Positions 34,929 to 43,697 of a stretch of DNA of 64,000 nucleotides are shown here, one piece after another. Source of the stretch: Marinobacterium_D sp050908845 (GTDB lineage: Bacteria > Pseudomonadota > Gammaproteobacteria > Pseudomonadales > Balneatricaceae); the NCBI RefSeq assembly GCF_050908845.1, contig NZ_CP194171.1:3844001-3908000 (forward strand), given 5' to 3'. Under the pieces are notes generated by a model. That model searched no databases. It saw only the letters and a program-made list of their open reading frames with translations, and had not been told where the DNA came from. How positions within the stretch are numbered: position 1 is the first letter of the stretch; every line of letters begins with the position of its first letter. Made by a program: the position numbers and the translations under genes.

Positions 34929-37520
34929 ATGTTTGCAAATCTGTTTAAACCCAAGTGGCGTCATTCAAGCCCTGATGTCCGCGTCCGCGCAGTCAACCGC
35001 TTGCGCTCCGACCGCCCCGCTCACTCCGACATCCTCCGCAGCCTGCTGCTGGATGATCACAGTTGCGAGGTGCGCCGGGCCGTTATCGAGCGTATCAGCG
35101 ATCTCTCCCTGCTGATTCAGGCACTCGTCTCTGAGCAGGATCAGGAGCTTCGTCGCTACGCCGCCAGCGCCGTTGCCGATCAGCTTTCCGCCCTGTCCAT
35201 GAACGAACAGCTGTCATGGGCCGAACAGATTCCCGATAACCAGAGCCGTGTCGAACTGGCGCTGGTGGATATCTCCTCAACACTACGTAGCCACCTTATC
35301 GACCTGATCGACGAACAGAGGTTCCTGATCAGCATCGCGACCAAGGCCGCCACGGCGCAGACGCGTCGCGAAGCCGCCCTGCGCATTACCGACCCGGAAC
35401 AGCTTGAGATCCTCAGCCGCGAAAGCAAGGGCAGCGACAAGGCCGTGCACCGTATCGCCCGGGAAGCACTGCAGACACTGCGCGATCAAAAGCGCGAAGA
35501 AGCCCGCCTCCAGGCGCGTCGCCAGGAACTGCTTGAGGCTCTGAACAGCCTGGTAAACGGTCAGGACCATCAGTTGTTCCAGGCCCGCTTCGACGTTATC
35601 CATCGCGAGTGGGAACAGCTCTCCCACGACGATGCCGCCCAGGTGACGCGATACAACACACTCAAGACCCAGGCTGAGCGGTTTATCGCTGATGAGGCAG
35701 CACGCAAAGCCCAGGCCGAGGCAGAGGAAAATGCCCGCATCGAGCGCGAGCGCCAGGACCTGGCCCTGACCGAAACACTCGAAGCACTCTGCCTTCGCAG
35801 CGCTGAAACGGCTGAGTTACTGCCAGAGCTACAGGCAGCTATCTCAGAGGTAAACAGTTTCCGCGAAACCGCGCCGGTCTCCAGGGCACTCGAGGACAAG
35901 GCGGTACTGGCCGAAAAGCTTTGCCAGTCCCTGCTGCGCCTTGACGAGGTTGAAGCCAGCCTTCGCGAACAGCTGGAATCACCGCTAGAGGACAGCGACA
36001 AAGCACTGGTCGGTTTCCTGTCCAGCATCGACTGGCCACAGGGACTGCAGTCGCCAGCCCTGCTAAACCAGGCGCAGCAACTGCTGAACGAATCTCGCCA
36101 GAACCAGCAGCAGCTCAAGCAGCAGCATCTAGAGCTGGTAGCACGGCTCGATGCGCGACTGACCGACCTGGAAGCCGCAATCGAGCGCGGTGAAATACGT
36201 ACCGCGCTTAAGCAGAGTGAACGCGCCGAACAGAAGATGCGCACACTGGGCGCAAAGCTGCCGGAAAAACTGGACCAGCGCCACAGGGCTCTGGTCGCAC
36301 GTCTGCAGGAGATGAAGGACTGGCAGGGGTTCGCGGTCAACGGCAAGAAAGAGCAGCTGTGCGAACAGATGGAAGCACTGGTCGACTCAACGCTGCCGCC
36401 GCAGCCCTTGGCAGATCAGATCCGGGCACTGCAGAAAGAGTGGAAGGAACTGGATTCCGGTTCTGCCGTGCACTCGCAGAAACTCTGGCAGCGCTTCCGC
36501 AGCGCCGCCGAGGCCGCCTACGCGCCCTGCGAAGCACACTTCGGTGCACAGAAAGAGAAGCGTCAGCAAAACCTGGCCCAGCGTGAAGAGATCTGCCATC
36601 AGCTGGAAACGCTGATCGGATCGATCAACTGGGACGAGGCGGACTGGCCCGGACTGGAACGCATCTGCCATACCGCCAAGCGGGAGTGGAAACAGTTTTC
36701 GCCGGTGGATCGCGCCCCGGGCAAAGTCGTGCAGCAGCGCTTTAACCAAATCATCCGTGACCTGGACGCGCGTCTGCGTGACTGGCACCAGCAGTGCGCC
36801 ACCAGCAAACAATCCCTGATCGATGCCGCAGCGGCACTGACCGAGTGGGACGACGTCAGCGCGGCCGCTCAGGAAGCCAAGGCGCTGCAGCGCCAGTGGA
36901 AAGAGACGGGACCGGCGTTTCGCTCCACGGAACGCGCACTCTGGCAAAGCTTCCGCGAGCATTGCGATACCATCTTTGACCGCCTCAAGAGCGGCGGTAT
37001 GCCAACCGACCCGATCAAGGTCGACCAGGCTCCCGCGCTGCTGAAAGAAGAGGATCTGTCGCGACTGACGAGCTGTGCCGACCTGCTGAGCAAGGCGGAG
37101 AAAGCGATTCTCGACGGCGATCTCGGCATGCTCGATACTCTGCTTGGCGCCATCCGTGAATCCCTCAGCCAGGTACCCGATCAGTGGCAAAGCGCTCTGA
37201 ACCGGCGCATCGATGCCATTGAACCGCTGATCACCGCCCCCCAGGGGCTGGAAGAGCAGCTCAGCGACAGCGAACACCAGCTGCGCGAACTCTGCATCCG
37301 CCTGGAGATCCTGCTTGGCCAGCCCTCTCCCGACGAGGATCAGGCCCAGCGCATGGAATACCAGATGCTACGGCTGCAGCAGGCCCTCGACGAGCAGAGC
37401 CGTAATCCATCCACAGCCGATGTGCTTGAGCTTGAGCTGGAATGGCGCACCATTCCGTTCAGCAGCGTTTTCCCGCAGCTGCAGCAGCGCTTCAACCAGC
37501 TTAAACAGCGCACGGAATAA
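34929..37520 (+). CDS. DUF349 repeat protein with HEAT-like N-terminus
   Basis: An 863-residue, highly charged, alpha-helical cytoplasmic protein. The first about 200 residues look like HEAT-type repeats (SPDVRVRAVNRL, HSCEVRRAVIERI). The rest consists of coiled coil and at least four DUF349-type units, each with a W-x(2-4)-K/L ... F core: REWEQLS, QKEWKELDS...LWQRFRSA, KREWKQFSP...QRFNQI and QRQWKETGP...LWQSFREH. DUF349 proteins are common in proteobacteria; their role is unclear. ATG at 34929 is chosen over an adjacent TTG. A terminator after it was later split by an IS element. Confidence 0.88.
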   Translation: MFANLFKPKWRHSSPDVRVRAVNRLRSDRPAHSDILRSLLLDDHSCEVRRAVIERISDLSLLIQALVSEQDQELRRYAASAVADQLSALSMNEQLSWAEQIPDNQSRVELALVDISSTLRSHLIDLIDEQRFLISIATKAATAQTRREAALRITDPEQLEILSRESKGSDKAVHRIAREALQTLRDQKREEARLQARRQELLEALNSLVNGQDHQLFQARFDVIHREWEQLSHDDAAQVTRYNTLKTQAERFIADEAARKAQAEAEENARIERERQDLALTETLEALCLRSAETAELLPELQAAISEVNSFRETAPVSRALEDKAVLAEKLCQSLLRLDEVEASLREQLESPLEDSDKALVGFLSSIDWPQGLQSPALLNQAQQLLNESRQNQQQLKQQHLELVARLDARLTDLEAAIERGEIRTALKQSERAEQKMRTLGAKLPEKLDQRHRALVARLQEMKDWQGFAVNGKKEQLCEQMEALVDSTLPPQPLADQIRALQKEWKELDSGSAVHSQKLWQRFRSAAEAAYAPCEAHFGAQKEKRQQNLAQREEICHQLETLIGSINWDEADWPGLERICHTAKREWKQFSPVDRAPGKVVQQRFNQIIRDLDARLRDWHQQCATSKQSLIDAAAALTEWDDVSAAAQEAKALQRQWKETGPAFRSTERALWQSFREHCDTIFDRLKSGGMPTDPIKVDQAPALLKEEDLSRLTSCADLLSKAEKAILDGDLGMLDTLLGAIRESLSQVPDQWQSALNRRIDAIEPLITAPQGLEEQLSDSEHQLRELCIRLEILLGQPSPDEDQAQRMEYQMLRLQQALDEQSRNPSTADVLELELEWRTIPFSSVFPQLQQRFNQLKQRTE

Positions 37521-37620
37521 GCAACCGGCAGCAGTCGCAAGACTGCCTGACCAACCGTCAGGCAATAAAAAACCGGCTATCAAGAGGCTGTGTAAAAACA
37601 CAGTTCCCTCAGGCCCGGGT

Positions 37621-37650
37621 AAAGAACCCTGTCATTTGGCAGGGTTCTTT
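37621..37650 (-). terminator. terminator of the IS1182 transposase
   Basis: AAAGAACCCTG-tcatttgg-CAGGGTTCTTT, inside the element 34 bp after the transposase stop; symmetric A and T tracts suggest it works in both directions. Confidence 0.8.
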
Positions 37651-37683
37651 GTTTCTGAGCGCGGCTAATTTACAACCCATCTA

Positions 37684-39084
37684 TCAGATCAGTTGCAGCA
37701 TTCTCTGGACCCCAAGAGCATTGATCATGCGATTTAAGTTGTAAGCCATAACCGCCAACCCCATTTCTGATTCTGCACCGGATTGCCCCCAACATCCGAA
37801 ACGCCGCATACCCATATTGTGCTTAAGTTGAGCAAACGGACGCTCGACAACGGCACTTCGTAACCGCATTAAACCTGGATTTTCATCAACTCTTTGCTGG
37901 GAACGATCCAGTGCGTCTTCATTGAAGTGTCGGGTGACCCAGCGTTTATCAGCGCTTGTGCACCGGCCCTGCAAGGGGCAGGCGTTACAACCAGTCCGGG
38001 CATATAGGCGGTGCTTTTTCTTGCGATTGTAGGTCTGGTAGGTCAACAACTGACCGGCTGGGCAAGTAAACTGATCTTGCTCACTGTCGTAGGTGAACTC
38101 ACTTTTCTGGAAGTAGTTCCCCTTATTGTTAACAGCGCGATTGACCGGAACTGCGGGTTCGATGCCTTGCTCCTCACATCGCTCCAACTGCTCCCCATTG
38201 GAGTAGCCTGCATCGGCGAGAACTTGAAGTGTATCTGCACCAAGCTCCGACTTTGCAGCCGTTGCTATCGGCTCCAATTGACGGTTGTCGCTACCTTCGG
38301 TCGTGACATCATGATGGACGATCAGGCCAGTCTCTACGTCAACGGCACTTTGTACGTTATATCCAACCACAATGCCTTCCCGGCCGGAGCGCATACGCTT
38401 GGCCTCAGGCTCGGTTTCACAGCACTGTGATGCCCCTTCATCTAGAGAGCTTGAGAGCCCGTCGAGCTTTACTTTGCGCTTCTGGAGCTGACCCAATGCC
38501 TCGTGGATGGAGCCTTTCTCGTTCATATCCGATTGCTCGGATTTAGCCATCAGGTGCAGGTAATCATCAATCTTTCGGTTTAAACGTTTCTGGAGCGCGT
38601 CGAACTGCTTACGGTTATACGTTTTACTCATGCTGGCGGCCGCTCGGAACTTGCTGCCATCAATCGCTATCATCCGACTATCAAGTAGGCTCGCGTCACG
38701 GCAAAACTGAATGAAGCCGCGGCAGGCCTCGCGTATGGCTTTGCTGTTTTGTTGACGGAAGTTAGCCAGTGTCTTGAAGTCGGGCGCCAATCGCTTCATC
38801 AGCCACAGTACTTCGACGTTGCGGTGGCACTCTTTCTCTAGTCTGCGGGTACTGCGCACTTGGTTGAGGTACCCGTAGGTATAGAGTTTAAGGAGGTCGG
38901 CCGGGTCATAGGGTTTGCGACCGGTGTGTTTGGTAGCGGCCTGAGTAAAGCCCAGAGCTAGCATATCCAATGAATCCATGTAGGCATCGATAACCCTGAC
39001 AGGATTATCTGCCGAGACATAATCATCTAAGCTTTCTGGAAACAGAGTGCTCTGCTGCCGGGGTTCCCCTTTGAGATGACGCAT
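37684..39084 (-). CDS. IS1182-family transposase
   Basis: A 466-residue DDE transposase. N-terminal domain with the family start RQQSTLFPESLDDYV and VRVIDAYMD, then the DDE core: first Asp in SRMIAIDGSKF, second in LADAGYSNG, Glu in RSAVVERPFAQLKHNMG with the typical following RRF. A cysteine cluster (TCPAGQ ... CNACPLQGRCT) lies between the second and third acidic residues, usual for IS1182/IS5-like relatives. The reading frame is intact, so the element may be active. Confidence 0.93.
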   Translation of the reverse strand: MRHLKGEPRQQSTLFPESLDDYVSADNPVRVIDAYMDSLDMLALGFTQAATKHTGRKPYDPADLLKLYTYGYLNQVRSTRRLEKECHRNVEVLWLMKRLAPDFKTLANFRQQNSKAIREACRGFIQFCRDASLLDSRMIAIDGSKFRAAASMSKTYNRKQFDALQKRLNRKIDDYLHLMAKSEQSDMNEKGSIHEALGQLQKRKVKLDGLSSSLDEGASQCCETEPEAKRMRSGREGIVVGYNVQSAVDVETGLIVHHDVTTEGSDNRQLEPIATAAKSELGADTLQVLADAGYSNGEQLERCEEQGIEPAVPVNRAVNNKGNYFQKSEFTYDSEQDQFTCPAGQLLTYQTYNRKKKHRLYARTGCNACPLQGRCTSADKRWVTRHFNEDALDRSQQRVDENPGLMRLRSAVVERPFAQLKHNMGMRRFGCWGQSGAESEMGLAVMAYNLNRMINALGVQRMLQLI

Positions 39085-39087
39085 AAA

Positions 39088-39119
39088 AAAATACCCGCAC
39101 TTATTGGTGCGGGTATTTT
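39088..39119. terminator. hairpin upstream of the transposase
   Basis: AAAATACCCGCAC-ttattg-GTGCGGGTATTTT, inside the IS just before the transposase ATG. It would stop transcription entering from outside, or fold in read-through mRNA and hide the start region, a known way of limiting transposition. Confidence 0.7.
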
Positions 39120-39186
39120 GTCGGTATAGAGAGTGTTTTTACACACCCTCATCAAAGCCGGTTTTTTTATCGATGCAGCTAACGCA

Positions 39187-39936
39187 TCAGTGCATGTGCT
39201 GACCACCGTTGATGGAGAAGTCGGCGCCAGTGATATAGCCGGAGTGCTCGTCCGCCAGGAAGGCAACCATGCGGCCGATCTCTTCCGGTGTACCCAGACG
39301 ACCTACCGGGATGTTGGAGGCGATCTTCTTCAGTACCTCTTCATCGATCTTGGCAACCATCGCGGTCATGATGTAGCCCGGAGAAACGGTGTTAACCGTC
39401 ACACCCTTGGAGGCAACTTCCTGCGCCAGCGCCTTGGTGAAGCCGTGGATACCGGCCTTGGCAGCGGAGTAGTTACACTGACCGAACTGGCCTTTCTGAG
39501 CGTTGATGGAGGAGATGTTGATCACGCGACCGAAGCCGGCTTCCAGCATCGGGTTAATCGCCAGGCGGGTCATGTGGAACATGGAGTCCAGGTTGGCGGT
39601 CAGGACTTCGTCCCACTGCTCCCAGCTCATCTTCTTGAAGGTACCGTCGCGAGTGATACCCGCGTTGTTTACCAGTACACTGATGTCACCGCCAGTCAGT
39701 TCTTTGACCGTGGCCACACACTGGGCACAGGATTCGGCGTCGGTTACGTCGCCGTATGCCACCTCGATTTCGTAGCCGTCTTTCTTCTGCTCTTCCTGCC
39801 AGGCCTTGGCCTTTTCGTGCTTACCGCCGCTGTTGTAACCAGCGACTACGCGGTATCCCGCATCAGCCAGTTGACGACAGATCGCCGTACCAAGACCGCC
39901 GGTTCCACCGGTTACCAGAGCTACTTTCTGACTCAT
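39187..39936 (-). CDS. phaB: acetoacetyl-CoA reductase
   Basis: A 249-residue short-chain dehydrogenase that reduces acetoacetyl-CoA to (R)-3-hydroxybutyryl-CoA with NADPH, the second step of polyhydroxybutyrate synthesis. The cofactor loop TGGTGGLG, NNAG, catalytic Ser in INISSIN and Y-x-x-x-K in YSAAK are present. NAQKGQFGQ next to the active site and the C-terminus INGGQHM distinguish PhaB from FabG. phaA and phaC are not in the window. High-bias codon use suggests strong expression. Its terminator is split by the IS element downstream. Confidence 0.93.
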   Translation of the reverse strand: MSQKVALVTGGTGGLGTAICRQLADAGYRVVAGYNSGGKHEKAKAWQEEQKKDGYEIEVAYGDVTDAESCAQCVATVKELTGGDISVLVNNAGITRDGTFKKMSWEQWDEVLTANLDSMFHMTRLAINPMLEAGFGRVINISSINAQKGQFGQCNYSAAKAGIHGFTKALAQEVASKGVTVNTVSPGYIMTAMVAKIDEEVLKKIASNIPVGRLGTPEEIGRMVAFLADEHSGYITGADFSINGGQHMH

Positions 39937-40180
39937 AATATCGCACCCCTCTGTGTTTACTTATAACGAACCAGTTAAATCCGGTTTTCGAATTTGTATT
40001 AGATTTTGTACGTGATCTTCCCTTGATCATAGTACGCACATGGTCTAACAAACAACCGTTAATCTGTTGTTCAGCTACAAAAGCATACCGACGGGGTTTG
40101 ACTTAATGATGACAGCCAGGGAAGGATGCGGTGAATAGGTCCATGACACCTCCGGTCAGACGGAGATTCTCTCGGCCGGC

Positions 40181-41524
40181 TCAATGCTTCTCTAGCCGCG
40201 ACAGGTAACGACGCATCCAGGTGTAGGCGAGGGTCGCAGTGATACCGTTGGCGATCACCAGCGCAGCGAACATGCCGTCCAAACCAAACAGCAGACTGCC
40301 GAGCCAGCCGAGCGGTACATACATGATAAACAGTCTGAACAGGCTGATGCGCATAGCCCGCATCGGCTGGTGCAACGCGTTGAACGAAGACGCGCTAAGG
40401 AAGGTGATCGCCTGAAAGCCGAATCCCGCCGGGACCAGCACCATCCAAAGCGCCAGCCAGCGGGACACATCGGCATCCTCGGTAAACAGAGCCGCCATCG
40501 GATCCGCGAACAGAAACAGAAGCAGATAGACCAGCCCCTGCCAGATCAGCGCGAAACGCACCGCCCACATATAGGCTTTTTTCACCCGCTCGACCTGACC
40601 CGCACCGTAGTTCTGACTGATAAAGGGAGGCAGGGTCATGGACAATGCCAGGCAGACCAGCAGCGACAGCGACTCTACCCGGTTACCCACCCCGTAAGCG
40701 GCGACAGCCTCGGCGCCATGCCCCGCTACCACCGCGGTCAACACACCGTTCGCCAGTGGCGTCATCATGTTCGACAGCGCGGCCGGCAGGCTTATCTGCA
40801 TCAGCTGTTTCCAGTGACCCAGCATCTCCCGCAGATCGGGCCAAACCAGCAACAACATGCGGCGCCGGATATAGAGCAGGTAAAGCGCAAGCACCGTGGT
40901 GGTACTCCAGGCCAGAACGCTGGCGATGGCCGCGCCCTGAATCCCCAGGGCCGGGATCGGTCCCCAGCCGAAGATCAACAGCGGATCAAGCAACAGGTTC
41001 AACAGTGCGGAGACCAGCATCACCATGCCGGACATGCGCGTATCGCCGGCGGCCCTGAAAATGCTGTTGCACACCATGTTCAACACCAGGAACACCGAAC
41101 CGGAAAACCAGACCGTCATGTAGGCGTGGATATAGGGCATCAGCTGCGGTTCTGCTCCCATCGCACGGAACACGGGATCGATAATCCAATGCCCGCCAAT
41201 GCCCACCGCCGACATCAGCACAACAGTCATAATCAGGTTATCGGTGGCCATTCGCGACGCGTTACGGGTTTCACCCGCACCGATCAGCCGCGCCAGGGTG
41301 GCCGAGGTGCCGACACCCAGCCCGATCGCCAGACTGGTCACGGAAAAGGTGACGGGGAAGGTGAACGCCAGCGCCGCCAGCGGCTCGGTGCCCAGCTGAC
41401 CCACGAACCAGATATCCGCAATGTTGAACAGCATCAGGCTGACGATGCCGACCATCATCGGCAGGGTCATGCGCACGAGCGTGGAGCGGATCGGGGCGTT
41501 GAGAATATCGGGAGCTGGAGACAT
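40181..41524 (-). CDS. MATE-family efflux transporter
   Basis: A 447-residue membrane protein with 12 predicted helices in two MatE repeats (NIADIWFVGQLGTEPLAALAF for repeat 1, given here as its core DIWFVGQLG, and VGNRVESLSLLVCLAL for repeat 2). It exports cationic drugs or metabolites in exchange for Na+ or H+. The branch is DinF/NorM-like but not assigned further. Single gene, divergent from rsmE. Confidence 0.9.
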   Translation of the reverse strand: MSPAPDILNAPIRSTLVRMTLPMMVGIVSLMLFNIADIWFVGQLGTEPLAALAFTFPVTFSVTSLAIGLGVGTSATLARLIGAGETRNASRMATDNLIMTVVLMSAVGIGGHWIIDPVFRAMGAEPQLMPYIHAYMTVWFSGSVFLVLNMVCNSIFRAAGDTRMSGMVMLVSALLNLLLDPLLIFGWGPIPALGIQGAAIASVLAWSTTTVLALYLLYIRRRMLLLVWPDLREMLGHWKQLMQISLPAALSNMMTPLANGVLTAVVAGHGAEAVAAYGVGNRVESLSLLVCLALSMTLPPFISQNYGAGQVERVKKAYMWAVRFALIWQGLVYLLLFLFADPMAALFTEDADVSRWLALWMVLVPAGFGFQAITFLSASSFNALHQPMRAMRISLFRLFIMYVPLGWLGSLLFGLDGMFAALVIANGITATLAYTWMRRYLSRLEKH

Positions 41525-41699
41525 GAGCGGGCCGGTTCACAGACGGAGGCGCAGTTTACCATAGCGCCCGGAAACTGACTAAGCCGTCAGGCCGGCCGGG
41601 CCTTGTCGACAGCCCGAATACCCGCGCTTATTGGCTACCCCTGACATAGCGATCTTCAGCTGTAGTATTATCCCCGCTGCTGTAGAAAACGGGCTCACC

Positions 41700-42413
41700 A
41701 TGAATCTTATTTTGCTGTTCGAAGACGATTTCACCGCGCCGGGTGAGGTCCACCTGCATGATCGCCGCCTGACACATATCCGCGAAGTGCACAGGGCCGA
41801 GCCGGGCGACCGGCTCAGGGTTGGCATGATCAATGGCGCCCTCGGAAGCGGCCGCCTGCTGACTATATCCGAACATGAAGCGGTCATGCGGGTGGAGCTG
41901 GATAACGCACCGCCGCCTGCCCTGCCACTCACCCTGATCCTGGCGCTGCCACGCCCGAAGATGTTCAAGCGTACACTTCAGGCAGTGGCCAGCATGGGCG
42001 TAAAGGACCTCTGGCTGATCAACTCCTACCGGGTGGACAAAAGTTACTGGGGTTCTCCGCTGCTCACCGATGCCGGGCTTAGAGAGCAACTGCTGCTAGG
42101 GCTGGAGCAGGCGGGCGATACGATGCTACCGAAGGTGCACCTGCGCAAACGTTTTAAACCCTTTGTCGAAGACGAGTTGCCAGACCTGTGCCGGGAGAAA
42201 AGAGCACTGCTCGCACACCCGTATAATGCCGAGCCCTGCCCTTCAGCCTCAGCTGAACCCACCCTGCTGGCAGTGGGTCCGGAGGGCGGCTTTATTCCCT
42301 ACGAGGTCGAAAAACTGGTGCAAGCCGGTTTAAGCCCGGTGCACCTGGGCCCCCGAATACTGCGGGTCGAAACCGCAGTACCGGTGCTGCTATCAAGGCT
42401 GTTCACTTTTTAA
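41700..42413 (+). CDS. rsmE: 16S rRNA m3U1498 methyltransferase
   Basis: A 237-residue SPOUT-class enzyme that methylates N3 of U1498 in 16S rRNA using SAM. The N-terminal PUA-like domain (HLHDRRLTHIREVHRAEPGD) is followed by the knotted SPOUT domain with VGPEGGF and LGPRILRVETA, the RsmE signature. The start is ATG at 41700; an in-frame upstream start at 41631 has no conserved sequence. Slightly shorter than E. coli RsmE (243). Confidence 0.93.
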   Translation: MNLILLFEDDFTAPGEVHLHDRRLTHIREVHRAEPGDRLRVGMINGALGSGRLLTISEHEAVMRVELDNAPPPALPLTLILALPRPKMFKRTLQAVASMGVKDLWLINSYRVDKSYWGSPLLTDAGLREQLLLGLEQAGDTMLPKVHLRKRFKPFVEDELPDLCREKRALLAHPYNAEPCPSASAEPTLLAVGPEGGFIPYEVEKLVQAGLSPVHLGPRILRVETAVPVLLSRLFTF

Positions 42414-42564
42414 GGCAGGATTGAGTCGACACCTGGCATGGAGAGTGCCGCCGACTTTCTTTGATCTGAGTCATGCAAAAACCCATGAACTATACGGTTT
42501 ATTTCGGTTAATATGCGAAAAGTAAATAAGAATCAGACTTAATACCGTTGACGCACGAAGAGAA

Positions 42565-42583
42565 AATGATAACAATTCGCATT
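42565..42583. promoter_or_regulatory. Fur-box-like site upstream of fbpA
   Basis: AATGATAACAATTCGCATT has the 9-1-9 dyad of Fur sites; its core TGATAAC-a-ATTCGCA matches the 7-1-7 consensus at 11 of 14 positions. It lies 79 bp before the fbpA ATG, so iron-dependent repression is likely. Confidence 0.7.
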
Positions 42584-42661
42584 ATTGGTTCAGCGACAAC
42601 GCCTCGCGATCCAGCGAACAGCTATCCATTTTCCAACGAACTACCGAGAGAGTCCGCGCCG

Positions 42662-43681
42662 ATGAAAAAAGCTCTTTTATCCGCTGCCGTACTGAGCGCC
42701 ACGTTCAGCTCCTTCGCCCAGGCCGAAGAGGTAAACGTCTACTCTTACCGTCAGGAATTTCTGCTCAAGCCCCTGCTGGAAGCGTTCACCGCAGAGACCG
42801 GCATCAAGGTCAACGTGGTCTTCTCCAAGAAAGGTCTGCTCGAGCGCCTGGAGCACGAAGGCCGCAACACCCCGGCTGACCTGCTGCTCACCGCCGACAT
42901 CGGCCCGCTGTACGACGCCACCGAGCGTGACCTGGTCGCACCGATTCAGAGCGAGATTATCGAGCGCAACGTGCCCGCACACTTCCGTGCAGAAGATGGC
43001 AAATGGGTGGGGCTGACCAGCCGCGCACGTATCATCTACGCCTCCAAGGATCGCGTTGAGCCAGGCGAAATTAAAACCTACGAAGAGCTGGCCGATCCGA
43101 AATGGAAGGGTCGCATCTGCACCCGTAGCGGCAAGCACACCTACAACCTCTCGCTGATCGGCTCCATGATCGCCCATCACGGTGAAGCTGAAACCGAACA
43201 GTGGCTCGAAGGCGTCAAAGCCAACCTGGCCCGCAAGCCTCAGGGTAACGACCGTGCCCAGGTTAAAGCGATCAAGGAAGGGGTCTGTGACCTGGCGCTG
43301 GGCAACAGCTACTACTACGGCAAGATGGCCACCAACGAGAAAGAGCCGGAACAGAAAGAGTGGGCCGCGTCCGCCAACCTGGTGTTCCCGAACCAGGATG
43401 ATCGCGGTACTCACATGAACATCTCCGGCGCCGCCCTGACCAAGTACGCCCCGCATCCGGAAGCAGCGGTGAAACTGGTAGAATTCCTGACTCAGAAACA
43501 GGCCCAGGAGCTCTACGCCGAGGCCAACTTCGAATTCCCGGTGCGCCCAAACACCCCCTGGTCCGATCTGCTGGAAGAGAAGATGAGCGGTTTTGATGGC
43601 GACGAGATCAACCTGGGTGAGATCGGTGCTCAGCGCGCTGCCGCTGCCAAGCTGGTCGACAAGGTTGGCTTCGATAACTGA
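42662..43681 (+). CDS. fbpA: Fe(III) ABC transporter, periplasmic binding protein
   Basis: A 339-residue exported protein (signal peptide MKKALLSAAVLSATFSSFAQA) of the FbpA/FutA family that binds ferric iron in the periplasm. The mature start EEVNVYSYRQEFLLKPLLEAF, here cited by its core VNVYSYRQ, and the paired tyrosines GNSYYYGKM, which ligate iron in FbpA relatives, are present. Start at 42662 fits the signal peptide; the frame is open to 42548 but that part overlaps the Fur site. Codon bias is high. First gene of the fbpAB operon, 16 bp before fbpB. Confidence 0.93.
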   Translation: MKKALLSAAVLSATFSSFAQAEEVNVYSYRQEFLLKPLLEAFTAETGIKVNVVFSKKGLLERLEHEGRNTPADLLLTADIGPLYDATERDLVAPIQSEIIERNVPAHFRAEDGKWVGLTSRARIIYASKDRVEPGEIKTYEELADPKWKGRICTRSGKHTYNLSLIGSMIAHHGEAETEQWLEGVKANLARKPQGNDRAQVKAIKEGVCDLALGNSYYYGKMATNEKEPEQKEWAASANLVFPNQDDRGTHMNISGAALTKYAPHPEAAVKLVEFLTQKQAQELYAEANFEFPVRPNTPWSDLLEEKMSGFDGDEINLGEIGAQRAAAAKLVDKVGFDN

Positions 43682-43697
43682 TTCTATGGAGTAGCGG

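Larger units (their letters stand above)
37584..39150 (-). mobile_element. complete IS1182-family insertion sequence
   Basis: A 1567-bp element with 18-bp terminal inverted repeats: GAGGCTGTGTAAAAACAC at the left and the reverse complement of GAGGGTGTGTAAAAACAC at the right (one mismatch). It is flanked by direct repeats ATCAA (37579-37583 and 39151-39155). It carries one transposase gene and internal hairpins on both sides of it. Intact ends, intact gene and clean target duplication indicate recent insertion. Confidence 0.92.
37567..39168. terminator. bidirectional terminator interrupted by IS1182-family element
   Basis: Left arm AAAAAACCGGCT (37567-37578) and right arm AGCCGGTTTTTT (39156-39167) are perfect complements. 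Joined across one copy of ATCAA they make a 12-bp stem with a 5-base loop, A-tract and T-tract: a classic terminator shared by the convergent DUF349 and phaB genes. The element at 37584-39150 lies exactly in the loop, and the loop sequence is duplicated on both sides. Confidence 0.85.

Noticed and set aside
42548..42661. N-terminal extension of fbpA
   Set aside because: It covers the Fur-like site and would bury the signal peptide; the ATG at 42662 begins a standard leader.
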